Below are positions 25,052-33,309 of a stretch of 64,000 nucleotides of DNA, one piece after another; position 1 is the stretch's first letter; each line of letters opens with the position of its first letter. This stretch comes from Bacillota bacterium (GTDB lineage Bacteria > Bacillota > Clostridia > Lachnospirales > Lachnospiraceae): NCBI GenBank assembly GCA_023442465.1, contig JAEZZQ010000021.1, positions 248,001 through 312,000 on the forward strand. The letters run 5' to 3'. The position numbers and the translations under genes are program-made. The notes beneath the pieces are model-generated. The model saw nothing but the letters and a program-made list of their open reading frames with translations, did no database searches and was not told where the DNA came from.

Positions 25052-25906
25052 ATGGCTGAGTCTTCAAAGAAAGATTTAAATTTAAGAATCAAAAGTATTA
25101 AAAGTACAAAGCAGATAACAAAAGCTATGGAATTAGTCGCCACTTCAAAATTGACAAGGGCGAAAGAGCGCATAGAGAAAAGCCGTATTTTTCATTCCGT
25201 GGCCTATTCTGCGATGTGTGATATCATCTCCAGAAATTTGGATACTAATTCCGAGTATTTAACTACACGGACAGTTAAAAAAAGCTGCTTTGTTATTATT
25301 GCCGGAGACAGGGGGCTTGCCGGAGGATACAATAGCAATGTATTCCGTTTTGCACAGGAGCAGATTGGTAATAAAACAGTAAATATCCTTCCGATAGGAA
25401 AACGTACTACAGAATACTACAATTTCCTGGGCCATGATATAGTGACGGAAGAATTTTCACGTATAGAAAATATTAATGTTGGAAGTTGCCATGAAATCGG
25501 CAATTTACTTACGGAATGCTATTTAAGACAAGAATTTGATGAACTTTATGTTATATATACGAACTTTTATTCTACTCTGAGCCAAGAACCGGCAATCATG
25601 AAACTGCTTCCTCTTGATAATGACATCTGTAGGGATGAGATACCCTCAAAAAAGGAATTTATTCTGTTTGAACCGAGCAGTAACGCAGTTTTTAATGCAA
25701 TTGTTCCCAGTTATGTCGCTGGTATGTTGTGGGGAGCTGTGTGTGAAAGTATGGCAAGTGAATTCGGGGCACGCCGTACAGCAATGGAATCGGCTACAAA
25801 GAATGCGGAGGATATGCTTGAAGATTTAAGCCGTAAATATAATAGAGCCCGTCAAAGCTCAATTACTCAGGAATTGACAGAAATTGTTGCAGGAAGTGGA
25901 TTGTAA
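25052..25906 (+). CDS. atpG: F1Fo ATP synthase subunit gamma
   Basis: A 284-aa rotor shaft subunit. The N-terminal helix contains LRIKSIKSTKQITKAMELVA (residues about 10-29), the middle GDRGLAGGYN motif and the C-terminal helix RKYNRARQSSITQELTEIVAG, all hallmarks of the family. GGGAGG precedes the ATG. Confidence 0.96.
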   Translation: MAESSKKDLNLRIKSIKSTKQITKAMELVATSKLTRAKERIEKSRIFHSVAYSAMCDIISRNLDTNSEYLTTRTVKKSCFVIIAGDRGLAGGYNSNVFRFAQEQIGNKTVNILPIGKRTTEYYNFLGHDIVTEEFSRIENINVGSCHEIGNLLTECYLRQEFDELYVIYTNFYSTLSQEPAIMKLLPLDNDICRDEIPSKKEFILFEPSSNAVFNAIVPSYVAGMLWGAVCESMASEFGARRTAMESATKNAEDMLEDLSRKYNRARQSSITQELTEIVAGSGL

Positions 25907-25934
25907 TTGCGGTTAATGGAAAGGAATGTAAAAT

Positions 25935-27326
25935 ATGGATAAGAACATAGGTATCGTTACACAGGTTATCGGTCCTGTATTAGATATAAAATTTGATGAC
26001 GGTTACCTTCCCGATCTTTTGAATGCCATTGAAATTAAATACAATGAGAAAAAGATTGTTTTAGAAGTGGCACAGCATATAGGGGATAATGTGGTAAGAT
26101 GTATCGCTATGAGCAGTACGGATGGATTGCCGAGAGGAATTGAAGCAATTGATACAGGGGAGCCTATCAGTGTGCCCGTAGGCAGAGAAACATTAGGCAG
26201 GATATTTAATTTGCTTGGAGAGGCGGTAGATAACGAACCAAATCCGGAAAGTGAAGAACGTTGGCCTATTCACAGACCGGCGCCTGCTTATGAGGAACAG
26301 GAATCAACTACAGAAATTTTTGAAACAGGAATTAAAGTGGTTGACCTTATATGTCCATACGCTAAGGGTGGAAAAATAGGACTATTCGGTGGAGCAGGTG
26401 TTGGTAAGACCGTTTTAATTATGGAGCTTATTAACAACATTGCCAAGGAACACGGCGGACTTTCTGTATTTGCAGGAGTAGGTGAGAGAACACGTGAAGG
26501 CAATGATTTATATAATGAAATGAAGGAATCCGGTGTTTTGAATAAGACAGCACTAGTCTATGGCCAGATGAATGAGCCGCCAGGTGCACGTATGCGAGTT
26601 GCGTTATCAGGACTTACCATGGCGGAATATTTTCGTGATCACGAAGGTCAGGATGTACTGCTATTTATTGACAATATTTTCCGGTTCACACAAGCAGGCA
26701 GCGAGGTATCTGCGCTGCTGGGACGTATGCCGTCTGCAGTAGGATACCAGCCTACACTTGCAACGGAAATGGGGGCATTGCAGGAGAGGATTACCTCCAC
26801 GAAACGTGGATCGATCACATCTGTACAGGCGGTATATGTTCCGGCAGATGATCTTACGGATCCGGCCCCGGCTACAACTTTTGCTCATCTCGATGCAACA
26901 ACGGTATTAAGCAGAAATATTTCTTCATTGGGGATATATCCGGCAGTTGATCCTCTTGATTCCACAAGCCGTATTCTTAGTCCCGATGTTGTTGGAAAAG
27001 AACACTATGAAACAGCACGTAAAGTTCAAAGTATTCTGCAAAGATATAAGGAACTGCAGGATATCATAGCAATCATGGGTATGGATGAGCTGAGTGAAGC
27101 AGATAAGTTAATCGTTTCCAGAGCGAGAAAGGTACAGCGTTTCTTAAGTCAGCCTTTTTCTGTTGCTGAACAGTTTACAGGTATGCAAGGAAAATATGTA
27201 CCGCTCAAAGAAACAATTCGTGGTTTTAAAGAAATTATTGAAGGAAAACATGATAACCTACCCGAATCAGCTTTCTTATTTGTAGGTTCGATCGAAGAAG
27301 CGGTTGAAAAAGCAAGAAAGGAATAA
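25935..27326 (+). CDS. atpD: F1Fo ATP synthase subunit beta
   Basis: A 463-aa catalytic subunit. Walker A GGAGVGKT is at residues 152-159, the catalytic glutamate E184 lies in GVGERTREG, and LLFIDNIFRFTQAGSEVSALLGRMPS forms the Walker B region (given by its key residues D-N-I-F-R). The QPFSVAEQFTG motif is near the C-terminus. It converts ADP and phosphate to ATP, or hydrolyses ATP to pump ions in a fermenting cell. Confidence 0.97.
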   Translation: MDKNIGIVTQVIGPVLDIKFDDGYLPDLLNAIEIKYNEKKIVLEVAQHIGDNVVRCIAMSSTDGLPRGIEAIDTGEPISVPVGRETLGRIFNLLGEAVDNEPNPESEERWPIHRPAPAYEEQESTTEIFETGIKVVDLICPYAKGGKIGLFGGAGVGKTVLIMELINNIAKEHGGLSVFAGVGERTREGNDLYNEMKESGVLNKTALVYGQMNEPPGARMRVALSGLTMAEYFRDHEGQDVLLFIDNIFRFTQAGSEVSALLGRMPSAVGYQPTLATEMGALQERITSTKRGSITSVQAVYVPADDLTDPAPATTFAHLDATTVLSRNISSLGIYPAVDPLDSTSRILSPDVVGKEHYETARKVQSILQRYKELQDIIAIMGMDELSEADKLIVSRARKVQRFLSQPFSVAEQFTGMQGKYVPLKETIRGFKEIIEGKHDNLPESAFLFVGSIEEAVEKARKE

Positions 27327-27329
27327 GCC

Positions 27330-27740
27330 ATGAACAGTATTCATCTTCAAATCGTATCTTTGGATGGAATGTTTTTTGATGGCAATGCCAAGCAGGTTTC
27401 TCTGCGTACCATAGACGGAGATATATCAATACGTGCAGATCATATTCCATTTGTAACAGCAATCGGAGCAGGTGAATGCCGAGTTTATGTAGAAAGTTTG
27501 GATAAACCTCGCCGGGCAGCGAGCATAGGCGGATTTTTGAGTGTTTCTAAGGATTTGGTCCTCCTGGCTGCTACAACCTTTGAATGGGCTGAGGACATTG
27601 ATTATGATCGTGCAAACAAAGCGAAGTCCAGAGCGGAAAGTATTATTTTATCCAGCAAGGATGATGATCATAGTTTGCAGCTGGCTAAGATCAAGCTAGT
27701 CCGTGCTAACGCAAGATTGCAAGTAGTAAAAAATAAATAA
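27330..27740 (+). CDS. atpC: F1Fo ATP synthase subunit epsilon
   Basis: A 136-aa protein with the N-terminal beta sandwich (LQIVSLDGMFFDGNAKQVSL, then GDISIRADHIPFVTAIGAGE) and a C-terminal two-helix part (ANKAKSRAESIILSS, LQLAKIKLVRANARLQVV). It regulates F1 and connects the rotor. It is the last gene of the atp operon, three bases after atpD. Confidence 0.94.
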   Translation: MNSIHLQIVSLDGMFFDGNAKQVSLRTIDGDISIRADHIPFVTAIGAGECRVYVESLDKPRRAASIGGFLSVSKDLVLLAATTFEWAEDIDYDRANKAKSRAESIILSSKDDDHSLQLAKIKLVRANARLQVVKNK

Positions 27741-27771
27741 GTGATATTATAGAAGGTTATTAAGGGAAAAT

Positions 27772-27800
27772 ATTCTGGTGTATTCCAGAATGTTTGATTG
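27772..27800 (+). terminator. Terminator-like hairpin after atpC
   Basis: ATTCTGG-TGTATT-CCAGAAT hairpin, followed by GTTTGATTGGTTT. It lies 31 bp beyond the atpC stop. The T-run is broken, so it may be a partial terminator in front of the second one. Confidence 0.5.
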
Positions 27801-27829
27801 GTTTAAGATAAAATACATTTAAAATATAA

Positions 27830-27897
27830 GGGGTTCCCTCTGGTTGAGTTTTAATGTGGTAACTTAATTCTGCCAAATAAGGAACTCTTTTTTTTAT
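27830..27897 (+). terminator. Second terminator structure after atpC
   Basis: GGGTTCC and GGAACTC arms enclose about 43 bases with TGGTTGAG and further weak pairing, and end in nine Ts. The large loop is more than a simple terminator needs, so a structured 3' end or leader RNA is possible. Confidence 0.55.
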
Positions 27898-28034
27898 TAG
27901 TTGGGGTTTATTTTTTAGGTGAAAGCAGTGAGAAGATGGAAATACAGTAACCATGTTATGCAGAGTACCGTTGGATGAATTAGGATGAATAATTCCGGGT
28001 TAATAATTTATAAATTTTAATAAGGAGACTGACC

Positions 28035-28736
28035 ATGGATAAAATGAAAAAAATACCCTCAATACACTGCTATGAAGATTTTGTTTCAGCCCTGCGCATT
28101 GCAGGAATGAGTGTGGGCGGAGAAAATGACGAAGGAATTTTTTCTCTATGCAGTCTGTTCGGAGAGGAAATCGAGTGGCATACGGAAAAGCCGGATACTG
28201 ACCCATGGGAGTGGAGAATCCGGGTATTGGATGAATTCGACGATATTGCATACGGAAAGCTGTTTTTTAAAAAGAGCGGATACCTTACGAAGGAATGGTA
28301 TCCTTACTTCTATGCGGCGAGGAGGAAGGGAAGGAGCTTTGAGGAAATCTACGGAGAAGGAAAAATAAGCGCCTACGCAAAAAAGATATATAAAATTGTT
28401 TCCGACAGGGGTGCGATTCCTCTGCATGCCATTAAAAAAATAGGTGAAGTGAAAAAAGAGGACAAGTCCAAGTTTGACCGTGCTATTACGGAGCTGCAAA
28501 TGGGAATGTTCATCACGGTATGCGGCAGGGCGAAGAAAATATCTTTCGAAGGACAGGAATATGGATGGTCATCTACCGTGTTTTGCACCACTGAGGAATA
28601 TTTTGACGAAGAAATTACGAGGAAAGCGGCTCTTCTTACTCCCAGGAATGCTTACGGCGAAATAGAAAGCCATCTATACACGTTGAATCCCAATATAGAA
28701 GAAAAGAAGATAGAAAAATTTATTTATGGCATATAA
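28035..28736 (+). CDS. AlkZ-related protein
   Basis: A 233-aa protein that resembles the AlkZ-related group of Clostridia. It has YEDFVSALRIAGMSVGGENDEGIFSL, then EIEWHTEKPDTDPWEWRIRVL, then IAYGKLFFKKSGYLTKEWYPYF (blocks given separately). Winged-helix character is likely in the second half (AIKKIGEVKKEDKSKFDRAITELQMGMFITVCG). AlkZ proteins unhook DNA crosslinks, but this subgroup has no tested function. AAGGAG lies nine bases before the ATG. It stands alone after the atp terminators. Confidence 0.72.
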   Translation: MDKMKKIPSIHCYEDFVSALRIAGMSVGGENDEGIFSLCSLFGEEIEWHTEKPDTDPWEWRIRVLDEFDDIAYGKLFFKKSGYLTKEWYPYFYAARRKGRSFEEIYGEGKISAYAKKIYKIVSDRGAIPLHAIKKIGEVKKEDKSKFDRAITELQMGMFITVCGRAKKISFEGQEYGWSSTVFCTTEEYFDEEITRKAALLTPRNAYGEIESHLYTLNPNIEEKKIEKFIYGI

Positions 28737-28746
28737 ATCATGTATT

Positions 28747-28810
28747 TGACTAATCATATATTTATTTAATGATACGTTTATCCAATCGGATATTTATCTA
28801 ATCGGATATT
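28747..28810. repeat. Four contiguous 16-bp repeats
   Basis: Units 28747-28762, 28763-28778, 28779-28794 and 28795-28810 are exactly adjacent. The last two are TATCCAATCGGATATT and TATCTAATCGGATATT (one mismatch); the first two are diverged but share TAAT and the TT end. The final unit forms a hairpin AATCGGAT-ATTG-ATCCGATT with the next bases. The array lies between the AlkZ-related and DUF3783 genes, suggesting operator iterons. Confidence 0.65.
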
Positions 28811-28851
28811 GATCCGATTAATAATACATAAGGTATCAGGAGGCGAGTGCA

Positions 28852-29244
28852 ATGAAAGCAGTGGTTTTATTATATAATTTTCAGGATAAGCTTTATAAGG
28901 AGCAGGTAAAAAGAATATTACTTGTGCAGCATCTTTCAATAAAAGAGATTCCGAAGGAGGAATATCTTAATCCTATCGGTTATTATGCGGGAGACGAAGA
29001 AGCGAAAGCCTTAGAAGAGAGGTACGAGGGGAAGGAACTGGACAGCGAGATGATGGTGTTTGCCGGGCTGTCAGGAGAGCAGATTGACAAGGTGTTAGCC
29101 GGTTTTCGCAAAAATAAGGTGCAGCGGGTAAACTGCAAAGCGGTGCTTACGCCAACAAACCGTTTTTGGAACGCCTTACAGCTTTTTGAAGAACTGAAAA
29201 GAGAGCATGAGGCTATGCAGAAAAATAAAATTTCCGAAAAATAG
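28852..29244 (+). CDS. DUF3783 family protein
   Basis: A 130-aa protein of the DUF3783 family, common in Clostridia and without known function. It opens with MKAVVLLYNFQDKLYKEQVKRILL, has the VFAGLSGEQIDKVLAGFRKN block, and ends in VLTPTNRFWNALQLFEELKREHEAM (in parts). AGGAGG lies nine bases upstream. The 16-bp repeat array lies about 40 bp before the start and may control it. Confidence 0.75.
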   Translation: MKAVVLLYNFQDKLYKEQVKRILLVQHLSIKEIPKEEYLNPIGYYAGDEEAKALEERYEGKELDSEMMVFAGLSGEQIDKVLAGFRKNKVQRVNCKAVLTPTNRFWNALQLFEELKREHEAMQKNKISEK

Positions 29245-29283
29245 CATCCATGGAAGAAAGAGGATGATTGATAAAGCCTTTGT

Positions 29284-29363
29284 TTTCAAATACTAACCAT
29301 GAGTGTTTTTTACTCATTATGAACGGACGGTTCATGGAAAAAAGCATCAGAAAGTATTTGAAA
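29284..29363 (+). promoter_or_regulatory. Three-way-junction RNA leader candidate
   Basis: An outer stem of 11 perfect pairs (TTTCAAATACT at 29284-29294 with AGTATTTGAAA at 29353-29363) encloses two hairpins: ATGAGT/ACTCAT (29299-29317) and ATGAAC/GTTCAT (29319-29335). The 3' arm runs directly into the AAAGGGG ribosome binding site of the 73-aa gene, so folding could control its translation. This looks like a regulatory leader but does not match a known riboswitch that I can name. Confidence 0.55.
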
Positions 29364-29374
29364 GGGGCGAAATT

Positions 29375-29596
29375 ATGGATAATCAACAGCTTCCCATAGG
29401 CTTCGGACTATCTCTTGCCATGAATCAGAGTGCAATGGACAGATTTGCTAAAATGACCGAGGCAGAAAAGGAACAGGCAATTGCAAAAAGCAGGAAGGTA
29501 AAATCAAAAAGAGAAATGGATCGTATCGTCAATTCCCTTGCGGAGGATGACGATGCAGCGCTGAGAAATCTTTTTGACGGACCGGGCATCTTATAA
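29375..29596 (+). CDS. Small hypothetical protein (73 aa)
   Basis: A 73-aa protein starting MDNQQLPIGFGLSLAMNQSAMDRF and ending DDAALRNLFDGPGIL, with a basic middle (AKSRKVKSKREMDRIVNSL). It resembles small conserved proteins of Clostridia of unknown function. AAAGGGG lies seven bases before the ATG; a longer frame to 29303 would cover the leader structure and is rejected. A strong terminator follows eight bases after the stop. Confidence 0.72.
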   Translation: MDNQQLPIGFGLSLAMNQSAMDRFAKMTEAEKEQAIAKSRKVKSKREMDRIVNSLAEDDDAALRNLFDGPGIL

Positions 29597-29603
29597 GAAA
29601 TGG

Positions 29604-29644
29604 AAAGGTTCTGGCATGTGAACAAATGTGCCGGAACCTTTTTC
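29604..29644 (+). terminator. Rho-independent terminator
   Basis: AAAGGTTCTGGCA and TGCCGGAACCTTT pair (one G-T) around a 12-base loop and end in TTTTT. It lies eight bases after the stop of the 73-aa gene. Confidence 0.85.
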
Positions 29645-29804
29645 GTATGCCGGTCTGTTTTAGTGCTAGAGAAAATGGCAGTCAGTTAAATAATACCGGT
29701 AACTTGACATATATTTTACATAAAAAAGATAGATATAAATAGGAATATGAGTGAAACTAAAAGAGTAGTTTGAAAATTGAAAACTGAAAAGGAGAGCTGC
29801 CCAT

Positions 29805-31175
29805 ATGACAAAAACTTATCTTATCGATACAAATGTTTTAATTCAGGCACCCTATGCCCTGGAATGCTTTGAAGACAATCATTTGGTAATTCCTCTCGTT
29901 GTATTGGAAGAATTAGATGGTTTAAAAAAGGCCGAGGGAGAAAAAGGAGCTAATGCGAGAGAAGCTATACGATATTTAGAGAGACTTTGTATCGAAGGAG
30001 ATTTGTTAAAAGGAGTAAATTTAAAAAGCGGCGGAACGCTGCGTATTGAAACTAACTGTATAGATGTATCACTTCCTGAAACTTTACCGGAAAATAAGAT
30101 GGATAATCGTATTCTAAAAGTATGCAAGGGGCTGCAGGAGCATTCGGAACAGGTTATTTTGGTAACCAAAGATATTTTACTTCGGATGAAAGCACAGATA
30201 ATCGGCATAAAAGCAGAAGATTTTACTACAGAGCAGGTACCCGGAGAAGAAGCAACATATCTTGGACGCAGGGAAGTATTTGTACCGGAAGAAATATTTA
30301 AAGATTTTAAGAAAAAGGGAATTTTCCCATCAGAAATATATCAGGCAGACGAAAAAGGAAATAAACAATCTGTCAAGTTGATCGTAAATGAATTTATAAC
30401 GTTACGTGCAGACCAATCGAATAATAAAACACAGCTTGGAAGATATGATGGGGAAAAAATCATTCCTCTTGCCTATAGGAAATGCAAACCCTATGGCATA
30501 ACGCCTAGAAATTCCGGACAATACTTTTTGCAAGAGGCATTAATGGAAGATGCGGATAAAGTTCCTCTTGTTATAGTAAAAGGAATGGCAGGGACATCAA
30601 AGACCTTTTATTCTTTGGCAGTAGGATTAGAAAAACTTCTGAATTCTTCACAGATTGACTATCGAAAAATCCTGGTGACCAGACCTAATGCTCAATTTGA
30701 TGCAGATATAGGCTTTTTGCCGGGCAATGAACAAGAAAAGATATCTCCTCTTTTGAGACCGATCATAGATAACTTGGAACAATTGCTTGATTCAAATGAG
30801 GAAGAACGATATAAGAATGAAAAAGAACTGAAAGGAAAAATCGAGGAAATTTTTGACAGGGGTATTATTGTGACAGAAGCTATGAATTTTATAAGAGGGC
30901 GGTCCTTTGTAAATACATATTTAATTATAGATGAGGCTCAAAATATGACACCAAAACAGATAACGGGTATTATAACCAGGGCCGGAAAGGGAACAAAAGT
31001 AATTTTACTGGGAGATCCAAACCAAATCGATACCGCTTTTTTAGATGAGAGAACAAATGGGTTAAGCTATGCTGCCGAGAAAATGAAAGGCAGTAAACTT
31101 TGTTATCAGATTACCCTTTTACCTAGTGAGTGTGAAAGATCAGAGCTGGCTTTTGAGGCAATAAAAAGAATGTAA
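29805..31175 (+). CDS. PhoH-family ATPase with N-terminal PIN domain
   Basis: A 456-aa protein of the YlaK-like PIN-PhoH type. Residues 1-140 form the PIN RNase domain (LIDTNVLIQAP with D8, then VVLEELDGLKK). The C-terminal half is the PhoH ATPase with Walker A GMAGTSKT at 260-267, where Ser replaces the usual second Gly, and Walker B YLIIDEAQN. Relatives act as RNA-processing helicase/nuclease proteins. GGAGAG precedes the ATG. It stands alone, with a convergent CPBP gene. Confidence 0.92.
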   Translation: MTKTYLIDTNVLIQAPYALECFEDNHLVIPLVVLEELDGLKKAEGEKGANAREAIRYLERLCIEGDLLKGVNLKSGGTLRIETNCIDVSLPETLPENKMDNRILKVCKGLQEHSEQVILVTKDILLRMKAQIIGIKAEDFTTEQVPGEEATYLGRREVFVPEEIFKDFKKKGIFPSEIYQADEKGNKQSVKLIVNEFITLRADQSNNKTQLGRYDGEKIIPLAYRKCKPYGITPRNSGQYFLQEALMEDADKVPLVIVKGMAGTSKTFYSLAVGLEKLLNSSQIDYRKILVTRPNAQFDADIGFLPGNEQEKISPLLRPIIDNLEQLLDSNEEERYKNEKELKGKIEEIFDRGIIVTEAMNFIRGRSFVNTYLIIDEAQNMTPKQITGIITRAGKGTKVILLGDPNQIDTAFLDERTNGLSYAAEKMKGSKLCYQITLLPSECERSELAFEAIKRM

Positions 31176-31253
31176 GTGATATGCGCATTGCTGGCAATCA
31201 GCCAAATTACACTGCTTGTTTTGCTGTCTGCTGTGTCAGCTTCACTCCTCGCA

Positions 31254-31285
31254 GCTATCGCTTTGCAAAGCAGCAAAGCGATAGC
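31254..31285. repeat. Perfect 12-bp stem between convergent genes
   Basis: GCTATCGCTTTG and CAAAGCGATAGC flank an eight-base loop. Outer CTCC/GGAG bases extend the stem. It lies between phoH and the CPBP gene (convergent), and may be a bidirectional terminator even though no T-run follows, or a remnant of an intergenic repeat. Confidence 0.55.
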
Positions 31286-31324
31286 GCAGGAGCGGGCAAA
31301 AGCCTTGGAAATTTTCGAACCAAA

Positions 31325-32158
31325 TTAAATCTTTTCAGTATCTTTTTTCATGAGCTTAAGCCCGGCAGCCAGCATTAGGGATGCGCCGCATAAGATGGCG
31401 AAGGACATTCCCAGATCAGGATCCAGGTCGGGGAGTAGAAGCCCTGAAATAATCGTACCGCAGAGGTTGACCAAAGCATGGAGTAAAATGGAAGCGTACA
31501 AAGATTGATATTTCTCCCGAACATAACCGAATACCAATCCCATGAGCATGGCATAAATCCCCTGAACGATATTCGCGTGAAAGATGCCGAAGCATATTGC
31601 CTGAAGAAGATTGGCAACCCAGAACCGGGAGGAGATTTTTTTTGCCCAGTGCAGGGTCAGCCCGCGAAAGAGAAGCTCTTCTCCTATGGGTGCAAAGAAC
31701 AGGGTAGCGATTAATGTAAACGGTGTTAAACTTTCCAGTCCGCTGGCTTCCAAAAGCTGCATATATCCGGTAAGCAGATCAGGCGAGAGATGAGAGATTA
31801 TCATAAGTATGCCGGAGCAGGTATATTGCAGCCCTATCATACAAAGCAGCATGACGGGAATAGTAAGGAAAGAAAAGCCCATTATAGGATTTCCGGGCAG
31901 TCTTCTGCCCGATACGAAATAGAACCAAAGGGCAGCCATAAAAATGGTGATTATGTGGGAAATTAAAATCAAAGAAGGAGTTACTTCCATATAGCGGGCT
32001 ACAGCCTCCGCCTGGATATCCGGTCCGGAAGCTCCGGGCATCTGGGCGGTTATCTGTACCGTTAGCAATATGCTGTAAATGATTCCAGTCAAAAGCTGCA
32101 CTGCGAGGCCTGCGATAAGGGGCAGCAGACATTTAAAGTACTGTAAAAATTTTTTCAT
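31325..32158 (-). CDS. CPBP-family intramembrane glutamic protease
   Basis: A 277-aa protein with about seven membrane segments. Catalytic motifs of the CPBP (Rce1/Abi) family are E160-E161 with R165 in GEELLFRG and H194 in CFGIFHAN. Such proteases often act on peptides or immunity proteins. The start is followed by KKFLQYFKCLLPLIAG. It lies 51 bp downstream of the stop of the 161-aa membrane gene on the same strand and may share its transcript. Confidence 0.88.
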   Translation of the reverse strand: MKKFLQYFKCLLPLIAGLAVQLLTGIIYSILLTVQITAQMPGASGPDIQAEAVARYMEVTPSLILISHIITIFMAALWFYFVSGRRLPGNPIMGFSFLTIPVMLLCMIGLQYTCSGILMIISHLSPDLLTGYMQLLEASGLESLTPFTLIATLFFAPIGEELLFRGLTLHWAKKISSRFWVANLLQAICFGIFHANIVQGIYAMLMGLVFGYVREKYQSLYASILLHALVNLCGTIISGLLLPDLDPDLGMSFAILCGASLMLAAGLKLMKKDTEKI

Positions 32159-32209
32159 TCTTTATTTTCCTTTCGGAAGCTGAAAGCGCCGTTTGTTTCA
32201 GCTTGATTA

Positions 32210-32695
32210 TTATATTTTATTGCTGTAATATTTCCTGAAAATGATATAAGAGAAACAATAAACGATAAGGACCCACCAGAAGCAATAGAAGATGGTGCGG
32301 CTGAAAAATCCTGCGATAAGCAGTGCTGCATAAGAAAGGATAAAAAGGACGATGGTAGCCGACTGCATTGCCCTTGCCGCTATTATTTGATTGCGTTCAT
32401 CTTGTACCTTCAGGCGCTCTTCTTTTAAAAGCATGTCGTTTTTGAGCACTCTCTTGTATGTTATTATCTTTATTATACTCACGCAGATCATGCCGAAGCC
32501 AACGCCGGTATATACACCGTCGAGCCATGAATTTTCACCGAGATGCCAAAAGAGCTCATTGCATACGGCAATGGCTGCAGTGATGAGGCCGGCGGCGATG
32601 ACCCAATAGAAAATATACATCCTCTTTTGCAGGATTTTCGCATATTCTTCATTTGTTTTTACATTTTTTTCAAAAGCATTAAATAGACACATCAT
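32210..32695 (-). CDS. Small membrane protein (DUF2178-like)
   Basis: A 161-aa protein with four membrane segments in two pairs and a charged middle (LKEERLKVQDERNQIIAARA), as in DUF2178-type proteins that are encoded next to small HTH regulators. Function unknown. It overlaps the HTH gene by four bases, so the two are translationally coupled, typical of a regulator and its membrane partner. Confidence 0.68.
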   Translation of the reverse strand: MMCLFNAFEKNVKTNEEYAKILQKRMYIFYWVIAAGLITAAIAVCNELFWHLGENSWLDGVYTGVGFGMICVSIIKIITYKRVLKNDMLLKEERLKVQDERNQIIAARAMQSATIVLFILSYAALLIAGFFSRTIFYCFWWVLIVYCFSYIIFRKYYSNKI

Positions 32696-32901
32696 AAGTT
32701 TTCGTCCTCCTTGTCAAAAATAAACATTTCTTCGATAGATACATTAAAATATTGTGCGATTTTATGGGCAAGAACTAAAGATGCGTTGTATTTGCCGCTT
32801 TCCAGTGAAATAATAGTCTGTCTCGTTACGTCTACAGCATCTGCCAATTCATTCTGTGTGACCTTCTGGCGTTTTCTTAGTTCTTGAATTCTGTTCTGCA
32901 A
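32692..32901 (-). CDS. Small Cro/CI-type HTH regulator
   Basis: A 69-aa protein of the YozG/YgzD-like type: MQNRIQELRKRQKVTQNELADAV, TRQTIISLESGKYNASLVLAHKIA, and the FNVSIEEMFIF end. It probably autoregulates its operon with the adjacent membrane protein. The start site is AAAGGAG nearby. The MITE-like repeat copy at 32995 lies 94 bp upstream of its start. Confidence 0.88.
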   Translation of the reverse strand: MQNRIQELRKRQKVTQNELADAVDVTRQTIISLESGKYNASLVLAHKIAQYFNVSIEEMFIFDKEDENL

Positions 32902-32994
32902 AAAATCACTCCTTTCTTTTGGTATAGTGCGCTTTACATTTGTAGTATAGTATGCTTTACATATAATGTCAAGTAGATTTTACATTTTTTTATG

Positions 32995-33143
32995 GTTACT
33001 GTTCACACAGTAGCTTAACACTTGCTGTTAAGCTACGTAAGAACGTGATGCAAGTGATGATTTCTGCTTTGCGGAGCGAATTTAAATGCAAAACTTTTGC
33101 ATTGCAGAAATCATGTGTTACTGAGAATGGAGAAAACAGTAAC
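32995..33143. mobile_element. MITE-like structured repeat, copy A
   Basis: A 149-bp element related to the copy at 45055. Its ends are perfect inverted repeats (GTTACTGTT and AACAGTAAC). Inside are a stem AGCTTAACA/TGTTAAGCT (33012-33034) and a stem ATGATTTCTGC/GCAGAAATCAT (33057-33114). It differs from the second copy mainly by a 16-bp insertion. No coding capacity and no clear target duplication. It is probably a non-autonomous element, but a repeat of the REP type is also possible. Confidence 0.65.
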
Positions 33144-33309
33144 TTTTCATGTTAGAAAGGCAATTTGTTATCAGACATTTTAAAATTTATATCCGACAAC
33201 TTAGTCACGGATTTAGGCAACATAGAAAAATATAATTGAAATACCTTTATAAAATTCATATAGTATTGATAGAAGCAAGTATCGATACTCAAATAGCGGG
33301 AGGTACTCA

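Noticed and set aside
28747..28810. CRISPR array
   Set aside because: The 16-bp units have no spacers and no cas genes are near.
29701..29740. Promoter of the PhoH gene with TTGACA
   Set aside because: A perfect -35 box is present, but no -10 box stands at 16-18 bases; the call is too weak to list as a feature.
32995..33143. Insertion sequence with transposase
   Set aside because: The element is under 150 bp and has no coding capacity; a MITE-like element fits better.
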